Program-made: the position numbers and the translations under genes
The notes under the pieces: generated by a model
What the model was told of the DNA's origin: nothing
The model's database searches: none
What the model saw: only the letters and a program-made list of their open reading frames with translations
NCBI RefSeq assembly: GCF_034929435.1
Contig: NZ_JAYFUM010000009.1
Coordinates: 1-64,000, forward strand
Reading direction: 5' to 3'
Source of the DNA: Arcicella rigui
Lineage (GTDB): Bacteria; Bacteroidota; Bacteroidia; Cytophagales; Spirosomataceae
Length of the DNA stretch: 64,000 nt
Part shown: positions 18,430 to 27,286 of the stretch, piece after piece
How the letters are laid out: each line of letters begins with the position of its first letter
Numbering within the stretch: position 1 is the stretch's first letter

Positions 18430-18865
18430 AAGGGCAAATTTACACTTTGCCTCAAAAGTATTGCTAAACTTAGCGATGAAAGCACCATCTAAGCGACTGA
18501 AGCAGCAAATTTTTAGTATGAAAAGACAGGGTAAACAATTTTCACCCGACTTATGTACCAAAAAAAGTTTAAATACTATGTAAGATTTGTGATTTCAGAA
18601 ATTGGATAAAATGACTTTTTTTAATAAAATAAAGTAAAATATTTTAGTAATGGACACAATTTGAGCAACGCTTTTAATTTGTAAATAAGTAATCAATGCA
18701 AAATATCGAACGTTTTTATTTGTCATAAATAATAAATTAATAGTGATTTTAAATAATAATCACCAATTACTTTTACAAATAGCTACTGAATAAAGCCCAA
18801 ATCCGACTTCTGAAATCAATCATTTTCACAATCCTTAGTAGAAAACCAATTCCACACGCCTCATA
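18430..18865. other. Long intergenic region between kinase and Crp/Fnr gene
   Basis: 436 bases with no coding potential that I accept. It holds a small dyad, GTGATT...AATCAC (around 18742-18763), and one repeat-family arm near 18785-18815 (CCCAAATCCGACTTCTGAAA). A TAAATTTG-like -7 box lies on the minus strand at 18435-18442, too close to the kinase ATG unless that mRNA is nearly leaderless. Confidence 0.4.
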
Positions 18866-19450
18866 CTAAAGTCCTTTTTTCAATCTACTCAACGATTGTG
18901 GGGTGATGTTTAGATAAGACGCAATGATATGTTGCGGAATCCTTTTTTCTACCAATGGAAATTCCATTAATAATTTTTGATAGCGAAGCGTAGCATCATC
19001 TAACATAAATGAGCGAACTCTATTTCTTTCATCACAAAAATAGATTTGATTGATAATTCTTCCTGCTCTTTCCCAACCATGATATTTGTCGAAAAGTGTA
19101 TGGAGACGCTCATACGTAATAAAAAATAATTCACAGTCTTCAAGTGCTTCTAAATAATCCGTAGAAGGTTGTTGCGAGGCAAAACTTACTTGTTCTGTAA
19201 ATACCGAACCGTCAAAAGCAAAATTAAAAGTTCTATCATTTCCGCCGATTACTTTACTATACGCACGAAGCGTTCCTTTAATAATAAAGTATATTTCATT
19301 GCAAACTTCGCCTTCTCTCAAAAGAATATCTCCTTTTTTACAAGTCTTTTTTTGTAATTTGGTCATAAAAGCTTTCAATTCTTTCTCTGAAAGAACTAAG
19401 TGTTTGCCCAGATATTCGAGTATTGGTTGTAATTCTGCTGTTGAATTCAT
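18866..19450 (-). CDS. Crp/Fnr-family transcriptional regulator
   Basis: 194 residues. The N-terminal cyclic-nucleotide-binding-like beta barrel (about 18-125) contains KKGDILLREGEVCNEIYFII and EQVSFASQQPSTDYLEALED. The C-terminal winged helix is compact, ending in RIPQHIIASYLNITPQSLSR, the recognition helix. No Cys cluster typical of oxygen-sensing FNR. The cNMP-site Arg is not evident, as in many Bacteroidota members of this group, so the effector is unknown. It is divergent from lepA. Confidence 0.85.
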   Translation of the reverse strand: MNSTAELQPILEYLGKHLVLSEKELKAFMTKLQKKTCKKGDILLREGEVCNEIYFIIKGTLRAYSKVIGGNDRTFNFAFDGSVFTEQVSFASQQPSTDYLEALEDCELFFITYERLHTLFDKYHGWERAGRIINQIYFCDERNRVRSFMLDDATLRYQKLLMEFPLVEKRIPQHIIASYLNITPQSLSRLKKGL

Positions 19451-19656
19451 GTTCTGATGAAGATTTAATTGTCAAAAACTAAAAAGTTTTATAAATAATA
19501 ATACCGATTAAACTTTATTCATGCTCTTTTCCATTTTGGATGCCTTCTTTTTCAATTTAAGAACGTAATTTTGTAGAATGGAAAGGTATAAAGTTTGAAA
19601 TAAGTCCAAAAGTTATCACACACTTTCCAATAATTAAATACCGTAAAATAAATAAC

Positions 19657-21444
19657 GTGAAAAACATACGTAACTTTTGTATTATTGCCCACATTGACCA
19701 CGGAAAGAGTACACTCGCTGACCGATTGATTGAATTTACGAATACCGTACAGAAACGGGATATGCAAGCTCAGTTGTTGGACGACATGGATTTGGAAAGA
19801 GAACGTGGTATTACTATCAAATCACATGCGATACAAATGAATTTTCCGTATAAAGGAGAAGAATATGTATTCAATTTGATTGATACGCCCGGTCACGTGG
19901 ACTTTTCTTATGAGGTTTCACGCTCAATCGCTGCTTGTGAGGGTGCTTTGTTAATTGTAGATGCAGCTCAAGGAATTGAAGCTCAAACAATTTCTAACCT
20001 TTTCTTGGCTTTAGGGCATGACTTAGAAATTATTCCAGTTTTAAATAAAATCGACCTTCCGGGGGCGATGCCTGAAGAAGTAAAAGACCAAATTGTAGAT
20101 TTATTAGGTTGCGAACGTGATTCTATCATTCACGCTTCTGGTAAAGAAGGAATTGGTATCGAAGAAATTCTCATTGCTGTTGTTGAAAGAATCCCTGCAC
20201 CAAAAGGTGACCCAGAGGCTGAACTTCAAGCTTTAATCTTCGACTCTGAATTTAACTCATACCGTGGTATTGAAGTTATGTTTAGAGTATTCAATGGTGA
20301 AATCAAAAAAGGAGATAAAGTAAAATTCATCGCCACAGGTAAAGAATATTTTGCTGATGAAATTGGTACTTTGCGTTTGGAGAAAGAACCGAAGCAATCT
20401 ATCAAAGCTGGCGACGTAGGTTATTTGATTTCTGGTATCAAAGAAGCAAAAGAAGTAAAAGTAGGTGATACAATTACACACCGTGACCGTCCTTGTCAAG
20501 AATCTATTCATGGTTTTGAAGAAGTAAAACCAATGGTTTTTGCTGGGATTTATCCAGTAGAAACTACTGAATTTGAAGATTTGCGTGATGCCATGGGCAA
20601 ATTGCAATTGAATGATGCCTCACTTGTTTGGGAACCTGAAACTTCAATGGCATTAGGTTTTGGTTTCCGTTGTGGTTTCTTAGGAATGCTACACATGGAA
20701 ATCGTGCAAGAACGTTTGGAACGTGAATTTAACATGACGGTAATTACGACAGTACCTTCTGTAAAATTCAATGTTAAATTGACGAACGGTGAGGAAGTTT
20801 GGGTTTCTGCTCCTTCTGAATTGCCAGAACCCAACTTGATTGACCACGTTGAAGAACCTATTATCAAAGCACAAATCATTACTAAATCAGATTATGTAGG
20901 AAGTATCATGAAACTATGTTTAGATAAACGTGGCGTACTTTCTAACCAAATCTATTTAACTTCTGATAGAGTTGAATTACAATTCGATTTACCACTTTCT
21001 GAAGTAGTTTTTGATTTCTTCGATAAACTCAAGACTATCTCAAGAGGCTACGCTTCTTTAGATTACGAATACAAAGGCTATCAAGAAGGCGAAATGGTGA
21101 AATTAGACATCATGTTGAATGGCGAAAAAGTAGATGCTCTTTCAGCCATTGTTCACCGTGATAAAGCTTATGAGTGGGGAAAAAGACTTTGTGAAAAATT
21201 AAGAGAATTATTGCCAAGACAACAATTTGAAATTGCAATTCAGGCGGCAATCGGACAAAAAATTATTGCTCGTGAAACTGTAAAAGCATTGAGAAAAGAC
21301 GTAACTGCAAAATGTTATGGTGGTGATATTTCTCGTAAAAGAAAATTATTGGAAAAACAGAAAAAAGGTAAGAAAAGAATGCGTCAGGTTGGAAACGTAG
21401 AAATTCCGCAAGAAGCATTTATGGCCGTTTTGAAGTTAGACTAA
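19657..21444 (+). CDS. lepA: Elongation factor 4 (LepA)
   Basis: 595 residues, full family length. Starts MKNIRNFCIIAHIDHGKSTL with the GTPase P-loop at 11-19, switch region RERGITIKSHA, G3 DTPGHVD, G4 NKID, then EF-G-like domains II, III and V and the LepA-specific C-terminal domain (RKRKLLEKQKKGKKRMRQVG). LepA is a ribosome-associated GTPase that back-translocates or remodels ribosomes during initiation and stress. A TAATTTTG -7-like box lies at 19566-19573. It is monocistronic with a strong terminator. Confidence 0.97.
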   Translation: MKNIRNFCIIAHIDHGKSTLADRLIEFTNTVQKRDMQAQLLDDMDLERERGITIKSHAIQMNFPYKGEEYVFNLIDTPGHVDFSYEVSRSIAACEGALLIVDAAQGIEAQTISNLFLALGHDLEIIPVLNKIDLPGAMPEEVKDQIVDLLGCERDSIIHASGKEGIGIEEILIAVVERIPAPKGDPEAELQALIFDSEFNSYRGIEVMFRVFNGEIKKGDKVKFIATGKEYFADEIGTLRLEKEPKQSIKAGDVGYLISGIKEAKEVKVGDTITHRDRPCQESIHGFEEVKPMVFAGIYPVETTEFEDLRDAMGKLQLNDASLVWEPETSMALGFGFRCGFLGMLHMEIVQERLEREFNMTVITTVPSVKFNVKLTNGEEVWVSAPSELPEPNLIDHVEEPIIKAQIITKSDYVGSIMKLCLDKRGVLSNQIYLTSDRVELQFDLPLSEVVFDFFDKLKTISRGYASLDYEYKGYQEGEMVKLDIMLNGEKVDALSAIVHRDKAYEWGKRLCEKLRELLPRQQFEIAIQAAIGQKIIARETVKALRKDVTAKCYGGDISRKRKLLEKQKKGKKRMRQVGNVEIPQEAFMAVLKLD

Positions 21445-21450
21445 ACATAA

Positions 21451-21483
21451 AAAAGCCACTTTGGAAATTCCAAAGTGGCTTTT
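21451..21483. terminator. Bidirectional terminator, lepA / PHP phosphatase
   Basis: 14-bp perfect stem AAAAGCCACTTTGG (21451-21464) with CCAAAGTGGCTTTT (21470-21483), A- and T-rich flanks, between convergent genes. Confidence 0.9.
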
Positions 21484-21497
21484 TTATTGTAAACAAC

Positions 21498-22238
21498 TTA
21501 CACTTTCTGATTAAGATGTTTTACATTTTGAATTTTATGATACTCGCTCTTCGTTGCTAATACTTTTTTCAAAATTCTTACATCTTCGGGGCGGTGCAAA
21601 TCTGTACCAAAGAAATCATACATATTTTTTGACAACATTTTCAAAGCCGTTTCTCGGGCAGCTCCTCCGTATTGATTTACCAACGACATCAAGTTCAATT
21701 GTAAATGACAGCCCAAAGCCTTGAATTCCTCAAATTTTTCAAGATGGTCAGCCAAGTATAAATACCTTTCTGGATGAGCCAAAATCGGTCTGTAACCCTT
21801 TGTTCGAAGCTTGAAAATAGTAGTTTCCAGATTTATCGGGGCGGCTACAAACGAAAATTCAACCAACAAATATTTATCACCGAACGTAAGAAGGTCATCA
21901 TTATCCAATAAAACATTGAAGTTTTCATCCATTTTATACTCGGCAGCTACTTCAATTTCTATATCAATTTCATTTTCTTTTAAGGCTACTTTTAATTTTT
22001 CAAGACCTTCCTTGATGGTTTCCGAAGTATTCGGATATACCTCCGCCATTACGTGTGGAGTAGTGATGATTCTTGTAAAACCTAACTCTTTAAGACTTTT
22101 GATACTCGCTATTGAATTTTCAATACTGGAACATCCATCATCAATCCCAGGAATTAAGTGGGAATGTATATCAGTACCAATGAAAGAAAAATCTTTGATT
22201 TCTGTATCAGCAGTAAATTTTTTAAAAAATGAAAACAT
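21498..22238 (-). CDS. CpsB/YwqE-like PHP-domain tyrosine phosphatase
   Basis: 246 residues. PHP metal motif TDIHSHLIPGIDDG gives ligands H25, H27 and D33; further ligands appear in TTPHV, EYKMD, AHPERY and FFGTDLH. The family dephosphorylates bacterial tyrosine kinases that control polysaccharide assembly. The cognate Wzc/BY-kinase is not in the window; the exopolysaccharide locus is 27 kb away. The product lacks a signal peptide and should be cytoplasmic. Confidence 0.85.
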   Translation of the reverse strand: MFSFFKKFTADTEIKDFSFIGTDIHSHLIPGIDDGCSSIENSIASIKSLKELGFTRIITTPHVMAEVYPNTSETIKEGLEKLKVALKENEIDIEIEVAAEYKMDENFNVLLDNDDLLTFGDKYLLVEFSFVAAPINLETTIFKLRTKGYRPILAHPERYLYLADHLEKFEEFKALGCHLQLNLMSLVNQYGGAARETALKMLSKNMYDFFGTDLHRPEDVRILKKVLATKSEYHKIQNVKHLNQKV

Positions 22239-22696
22239 GTTTATAAAGATACCTTGTATGTGAATTATATAGTATGTGTACTACTTTTTATAAAAATTGA
22301 AATATTTATACATTTTTTTACTTCAATTTTAAATATCGTGCTAATAACGTTAAGAAAATAATAAAATACAATCATTCAAGGGCTTATTTAGTAAAAGGTA
22401 TATTTTAGTCAAAGCCCAAACATTAGCAACAAAAAAACGCTCGGTTAAGTTTAAAAATGTACTTGCCAAAGAATATACTCAACCAAAATTGTCAATATTA
22501 TTCCAGTATTTAGGACTACTCATGCTAAAATAGCATAATTCTTTATTACTTACATGAGTATTATTTGTATATAAATGTTTTTTCTTTGTAAAGTCAAATT
22601 TGAATATCATTTTCTGTATTTGGCTTGGTTGACTAATTATTTGAGAAAATACCCAAACAGTCTTTCATAAAATCTTAAACATTTTAAATTTCACTC
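22239..22696. other. Intergenic region upstream of the uronate transporter
   Basis: 458 bases without a gene. It contains the palindrome TAACGTTA at 22345-22352, the same 8-mer that occurs inside the candidate LacI operator at 26287-26294. This makes it a possible second operator of the locus regulator. No clean promoter match was found. Confidence 0.4.
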
Positions 22697-23935
22697 ATGA
22701 AAAACCGCTATTTAGTCCCATTTATTCTTCTGACTACTTTATTTTTTCTTTGGGGCTTTGCTCACAATCTAAACCCTATCCTTATTCCTCATCTGAAAAA
22801 AGCTTGCCAACTCTCTGATTTTCAATCTTCTTTGATTGACGGCTCTTTCTTTATGGCTTACTTTGTTATGGCTATTCCTGCTGGAATGGTGATGAAAAAA
22901 TATGGTTATAAATCAGGTATTTTGGCAGGACTTTTCCTTTTTGCCATTGGTGCATTTTTATTTATCCCTGCTGCCAATACAAGACTTTTCGGACTTTTCT
23001 TAACAGCACTTTTCGTTATTGCCAGTGGGTTAACTTTCTTAGAAACAGCCGCAAACCCATACATGACTGTTTTGGGCGAGCCAGAAGGTGCTGCACAAAG
23101 GCTTAATTTAGCACAATCATTCAATGGCTTGGCGGCATCTGTTGCTACTTTTTTAGGTGGAATATTTATTTTATCGGGTCATTCTCTCAGTACGGAAGAA
23201 ACTGCTGCAATGTCACCTGAACAATTAAGTATTTTCTTGGATAGCGAAGCTGCTACCGTAAAAATCCCTTATTTAATCATCGGTTTTGTAGTATTAACGG
23301 TAGCTTTTTTACTTTATAAAAGTGAGTTACCTGAAATAACGGAGTCGGGGCATGACATTGAATTGCCAAGTGGCGAACAGTCTTTATGGCGACACAAACA
23401 CCTTATTTGGGGAATTACTGCCCAGTTTTTTTATGTAGGAGCTCAGGTTTGTGTTTCCAGTTTTTTTATTCGCTACTTAGGCAAAACTGCCAATATTGAC
23501 GAAAAAACGGCGTCAAGACTTCTTTCAGCAGCATTACTTTGCTTTATGGTTGGGCGTTTTATCGGCACTTTTCTGATGCGTTATATCAGTCCAAATCGTT
23601 TACTAAGTATTTATGCTTTGTTGAACATTGTGTTACTGACAGTTGTGGTAATTTATGGCGGAATGCTTTCGGTATATGCCTTGATTGGTGTCGAGTTCTT
23701 TATGTCAATTATGTTCCCAACTATTTTTTCACTCAGTATTCAGTCATTGGGAAAAGAAACAAAAATTGGCTCTTCGTTGGTAATTATGTCTATTGTGGGC
23801 GGAGCAATTTTCCCACTGATTATGGGACGCATTTCAGATATTTCAAGTATCCAAGTAGCTTACTCTGTGCCATTAGTTTGCTTTTTTATAGTACTTTACT
23901 TTGGCTGGAAAGGCTATAAAGTAAAAGCTGATTAA
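22697..23935 (+). CDS. FucP-type MFS sugar transporter, probable uronate importer
   Basis: 412 residues, twelve predicted helices. FucP-family features: FLWGFAHNLNPILIPHLKKA at the first helix, MVMKKYGYKSG loop, and the diagnostic FLETAANPYMTVLG. FucP-like proteins are proton symporters for fucose, glucose or other hexoses. Its position as first gene of the pectin/galacturonate locus suggests import of galacturonate or oligouronate-derived sugar acids; this is inference. The stop codon is followed within two bases by an inverted repeat. Confidence 0.85.
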   Translation: MKNRYLVPFILLTTLFFLWGFAHNLNPILIPHLKKACQLSDFQSSLIDGSFFMAYFVMAIPAGMVMKKYGYKSGILAGLFLFAIGAFLFIPAANTRLFGLFLTALFVIASGLTFLETAANPYMTVLGEPEGAAQRLNLAQSFNGLAASVATFLGGIFILSGHSLSTEETAAMSPEQLSIFLDSEAATVKIPYLIIGFVVLTVAFLLYKSELPEITESGHDIELPSGEQSLWRHKHLIWGITAQFFYVGAQVCVSSFFIRYLGKTANIDEKTASRLLSAALLCFMVGRFIGTFLMRYISPNRLLSIYALLNIVLLTVVVIYGGMLSVYALIGVEFFMSIMFPTIFSLSIQSLGKETKIGSSLVIMSIVGGAIFPLIMGRISDISSIQVAYSVPLVCFFIVLYFGWKGYKVKAD

Positions 23936-23936
23936 T

Positions 23937-24060
23937 AGATATGAATTATTAGTTATGAATTATGAAATATGAAATATTAGGTTTGAATTATATTTTGATG
24001 CTTTAAATATGATTTTTCATAGAGTACTAACACATATCTAATAATTCACATCTCATAACT
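23937..24060. repeat. Composite inverted repeat, GAATTATGA family
   Basis: Left arm 23937-23987 is built from units such as ATATGAATTATTAGTTATGA. The right arm 24028-24060 contains the reverse complement (ATATCTAATAATTCACATCT). It starts two bases after the transporter stop and ends about 30 bases before the dehydrogenase start. Confidence 0.65.
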
Positions 24061-24091
24061 ATTACACTTCCTTTATTTAATTTAGAGCATT

Positions 24092-25120
24092 TTGAAGACA
24101 ATAATTTTAAATCAACCTGAACAGTTTCAGCTTATTTCTCGGGAATTCAATGATGAATTATCCGAAAATGAAGTATTACTCAAAATCCACAGAATTGGTA
24201 TTTGCGGAACTGACTATCATGCTTACCGAGGCAAACAACCTTTCTTTTCTTATCCAAGAGTACTGGGGCATGAACTCGGAGCAGAAATTGTCGCTCTTGG
24301 AAAAAACGTTGATAGCACACAGTTAAAAATCGGTGACAAAGTTTCGGTAGAGCCTTATTTGAATTGCGGAAAATGCCAAGCTTGCTCGAATGGAAAAACT
24401 AATTGCTGTGAAAATATTCGAGTAATGGGCGTACACATCGACGGCGGAATGACAGAGTATGTAAAAATTCCAGCCAATAAAGTACACCCTTCAGAGATTT
24501 TGGGCTACGAAGATTTAGCTTTGGTAGAAACACTTGCCATCGGAGCTCATGCGGTGCAAAGAGCAGGTCTTAGCTCAAACGATATTGTAATGGTAATTGG
24601 GGCTGGGCCAATAGGGCTGTCAGTGATTCAGTTTGCCAAATTACATAAAGCAAAAATTGCCGTAATGGATTTCAACGCCCAGCGGTTGGAATTTGCACAG
24701 CAATTATTTCAAACCGACGTTTCTATTCAAGCAAAAGCAGATTACAGTACAGATGATTTACGCAAAGACTTAAACGGAGTATTACCAACTGTAATTTTTG
24801 ACGCAACTGGCAATCCTCAGTCGATGATGAAAGCTTTTTCTTATTGTGCTTTTGGGGGGAAATTGATTTATGTAGGATTGTTTCAAGGTGATGTTACTTT
24901 TTTTGACCCTGATTTTCATAAAAGAGAATTGACACTGATGGGAAGTAGAAATGCCATGGCTTCGGATTTTAAAATGATTATCGAAAACATGGAAAAAGGC
25001 AATATCGACACAAAAGCATGGCTTACTCATACGGCAGATTTTGAAGATTTACCTTTGGTTTTCAACACTTGGCTCGACCCTCAATCGCAAGTAATAAAAG
25101 CCATGCTATCAATCTCATAA
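24092..25120 (+). CDS. Zinc-dependent MDR-family sugar (acid) dehydrogenase
   Basis: 342 residues starting at a TTG (24092); an in-frame TAG at 24083 leaves no upstream ATG. Catalytic zinc ligands C38, H60 and E61 (GICGTD, LGHE), structural zinc cysteines C92, C95, C98 and C106, Rossmann motif IGAGPIGL. This is the sorbitol/threonine/galactitol dehydrogenase-like group, which oxidises polyols or sugar acids with NAD(P). In this locus a role on galactonate, gulonate or a related uronate-derived acid is plausible but unproven. It is convergent with the LacI gene, 14 bases apart. Confidence 0.85.
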   Translation: MKTIILNQPEQFQLISREFNDELSENEVLLKIHRIGICGTDYHAYRGKQPFFSYPRVLGHELGAEIVALGKNVDSTQLKIGDKVSVEPYLNCGKCQACSNGKTNCCENIRVMGVHIDGGMTEYVKIPANKVHPSEILGYEDLALVETLAIGAHAVQRAGLSSNDIVMVIGAGPIGLSVIQFAKLHKAKIAVMDFNAQRLEFAQQLFQTDVSIQAKADYSTDDLRKDLNGVLPTVIFDATGNPQSMMKAFSYCAFGGKLIYVGLFQGDVTFFDPDFHKRELTLMGSRNAMASDFKMIIENMEKGNIDTKAWLTHTADFEDLPLVFNTWLDPQSQVIKAMLSIS

Positions 25121-25134
25121 AATAAAAGAAAGCC

Positions 25135-26181
25135 TTAGTGACGAACCGATGACTCTCGAACAATCAATTCAGAATACAATTTGAATGTTTGATAATTCGG
25201 TGGTATCGACGAAGGCTTTCTTTCTATCAAATCTAATAATAATTCAGCCGAACGCTGTCCCATTTCTAAAGAAGGCTGAACAACGGTCGTAAGGGCTGGT
25301 TCGAGCAAATAGGCAGCTTTTAAATTCGTGAAACCTACCATGGCAATTTGTTCGGGAATACTGATTTTTCTTCTCTTCAAAACAGCCAAACAACCCAAAG
25401 CCAAGCGGTCGCTGACGGTAAGTATGCCATCTGGAGGCGTATCTCCTGAAAATAATTCCTCCATCATTTTTTCAATCGCTGCTAAATCGTAGCCACAGTA
25501 GCGAATCAGAGATTCATCCACAGGGATTCCGTACTTGTTCAAAGCGGCAATGTAACCGTTTACTCTTTCTTTTGTAATCGACAAAAATGGTGAAGCCGTA
25601 ATTTGTACAATCCTCCTCCTCCCCTCTCTAATTAAATGTTCAGTAGCCGTAAAAGCTCCTTCAAAATTATCTGAAACTACTTTGTGCGTATTAATTTCTT
25701 CCGAAACTCTATCAAACAAAACAATGGGCATTCCTTTCTGATGCAGTTCCTGCAAATGTTCTACACTTTGGGTTTCGCCAGATAGTGAAATTAATAAGCC
25801 ATCCACTCTTCTTGAAGTAAGATGTTCAAGATTGATAAGTTCTCTTTTATAAGATTCATGGCTTTGAAAAATCACTACATGATAGCCCCGATTGTAGGCG
25901 ATAGCATCAATTCCGTTGATTACTTGTGAGAAAAAAGGATTGTCGATTTCTGGCACAATCACTCCAATAGAACGGCTTTTGTTTTCCTTTAAACTCAGAG
26001 CAATAGGATTGGGGCGATAATTATGCTTTTCGGCATATTCAATGACCAGTTTTTTAGTTTCTGGATTAATCTCATAGCTCCCACGCAAAGCCCTCGAAAC
26101 CGTTGAGGTTGATAAATTTAGGGCTTTAGCAATATCTTTAATCGTAATTAGCTCCACGGCAAGTTTCTTAGTTTTGTACAA
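25135..26181 (-). CDS. LacI-family transcriptional regulator
   Basis: 348 residues. N-terminal helix-turn-helix ITIKDIAKALNLSTSTVSRA (about 12-31) with hinge YRPNPIALSL, followed by a periplasmic-binding-protein-like effector domain with RSIGVIVPEIDNPFFSQVI. The start may instead be the GTG at 26157. It is flanked by the dehydrogenase and divergent kduD, so it most likely senses a uronate intermediate such as KDG or galacturonate and controls this locus. Confidence 0.9.
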   Translation of the reverse strand: MYKTKKLAVELITIKDIAKALNLSTSTVSRALRGSYEINPETKKLVIEYAEKHNYRPNPIALSLKENKSRSIGVIVPEIDNPFFSQVINGIDAIAYNRGYHVVIFQSHESYKRELINLEHLTSRRVDGLLISLSGETQSVEHLQELHQKGMPIVLFDRVSEEINTHKVVSDNFEGAFTATEHLIREGRRRIVQITASPFLSITKERVNGYIAALNKYGIPVDESLIRYCGYDLAAIEKMMEELFSGDTPPDGILTVSDRLALGCLAVLKRRKISIPEQIAMVGFTNLKAAYLLEPALTTVVQPSLEMGQRSAELLLDLIERKPSSIPPNYQTFKLYSELIVRESSVRH

Positions 26182-26284
26182 TTATACCCTTAAAAGTACT
26201 TTCGTTCAATAATCTAATGGATTTTATCTAATTTCTACAAAACATACCAATTCATCTAAATTTAATATAAAAAACCTTCCTTAT

Positions 26285-26304
26285 GATAACGTTACCGATA
26301 ACGA
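26285..26304. promoter_or_regulatory. Candidate LacI-family operator
   Basis: GTTACCGATAAC (26291-26302) is a 12-bp near-perfect palindrome with central CG, one mismatch, resembling GntR/LacI-type operators. It overlaps the perfect 8-mer TAACGTTA (26287-26294). It lies between the divergent LacI gene and kduD, about 27 bases upstream of the kduD -33 element. Confidence 0.55.
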
Positions 26305-26330
26305 TTGCATAAAAATATTCCATCATTTAC

Positions 26331-26361
26331 TTGTGAAGCCTCATTATACAATATAGGTTTG
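26331..26361 (+). promoter_or_regulatory. Bacteroidota-type promoter for kduD
   Basis: TTG (26331-26333), 20-base spacer, TAGGTTTG (26354-26361) matching TAnnTTTG exactly. Predicted start near 26368 gives a leader of about 70 bases. Confidence 0.6.
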
Positions 26362-26439
26362 TTACAAGAACAAGTGATACTTCTTTAATCACTAAATGAG
26401 ATTTTCTTAGAATAATTAAAAAATTAACATCTTTAAATC

Positions 26440-27210
26440 ATGAGTTTATCATCACTATTTAGCTTAGAAGGTAAGGTAGCCTTAGTAACAGGCGGCGACA
26501 GAGGTATTGGTATGGGAATGGCTTTAGCCCTTGCAGAAGCGGGTGCAGACATCATTGTGGCTGCTCTAACACTTGAACCAGAAAACAGTGAAATCGAACA
26601 AGCTGTACGAGCTTTAGGTAGAAATTTCGCAGGATATAACGTTGATTTAAGTAAGAGAGAATCATTATATGCTTTTATCAATGAAGTAAAAAGTAAACAC
26701 GCTACTATTGATATTTTGATTAATAATGCAGGAATGATTTTGAGAAACCCTGCCGCCGAACACTCAGACGAGTACTGGGACAAAGTATTGTCAATCAATT
26801 TGGATGCACAATTTATTTTAGCTCGTGAATTTGGAAAAGAGATGATTGAACGTGGTTCTGGGAAAATCATTTTCACGGCTTCATTGCTCAGTTTTCAAGG
26901 TGGCATCAATGTACCAAGTTATGCGGCATCGAAAGGGGCAATTAGTAGCGTTGTAAAAGCTTTGGCAAACGAGTGGGCATCAAAAGGTGTGAACGTGAAT
27001 GCGATTGCTCCGGGCTATATTGCTACTGATAATACGGCGGCTTTACGTGCAGACCCCGAAAGAAGTAAAGCCATTCTTGAGCGTATTCCGGCTGGACGTT
27101 GGGGAGTTCCGACCGACTTCCAAGGGCCAGTGGTTTTCTTGGCTTCGGAGGCAGGAGCTTATGTAAACGGAACAATTCTTGTCGTTGATGGCGGCTGGAT
27201 GGGTAGATAA
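26440..27210 (+). CDS. kduD: 2-dehydro-3-deoxy-D-gluconate 5-dehydrogenase (KduD)
   Basis: 256 residues, classical SDR. Cofactor motif TGGDRGIG (17-24), NNAG (95-98), catalytic S148, Y161 and K165 (YAASK). The KduD-diagnostic stretches NVNAIAPGYIATDNTAALRA and RIPAGRWG plus a terminal VDGGW are present. It interconverts 2,5-diketo-3-deoxygluconate (DKII) and KDG in the unsaturated uronate branch of pectin breakdown. KduI, the preceding isomerase, is not in the window. First plus-strand gene after the LacI operator. Confidence 0.93.
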   Translation: MSLSSLFSLEGKVALVTGGDRGIGMGMALALAEAGADIIVAALTLEPENSEIEQAVRALGRNFAGYNVDLSKRESLYAFINEVKSKHATIDILINNAGMILRNPAAEHSDEYWDKVLSINLDAQFILAREFGKEMIERGSGKIIFTASLLSFQGGINVPSYAASKGAISSVVKALANEWASKGVNVNAIAPGYIATDNTAALRADPERSKAILERIPAGRWGVPTDFQGPVVFLASEAGAYVNGTILVVDGGWMGR

Positions 27211-27286
27211 ACCCCATAAACTACTTTGTGTGTTAATCCATAAGGTTTTGAAATTTATTATTTGTACTGATTAGAACCATTTTTCA

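Noticed and set aside
18435..18442. TAAATTTG box as the kinase promoter
   Set aside because: Would place the transcription start at or after the ATG, and no -33 element is present.
19535..19573. TTTG plus TAATTTTG as a full lepA promoter
   Set aside because: The spacing of 27 bases is too long for the Bacteroidota consensus; only the -7 box is kept as a note.
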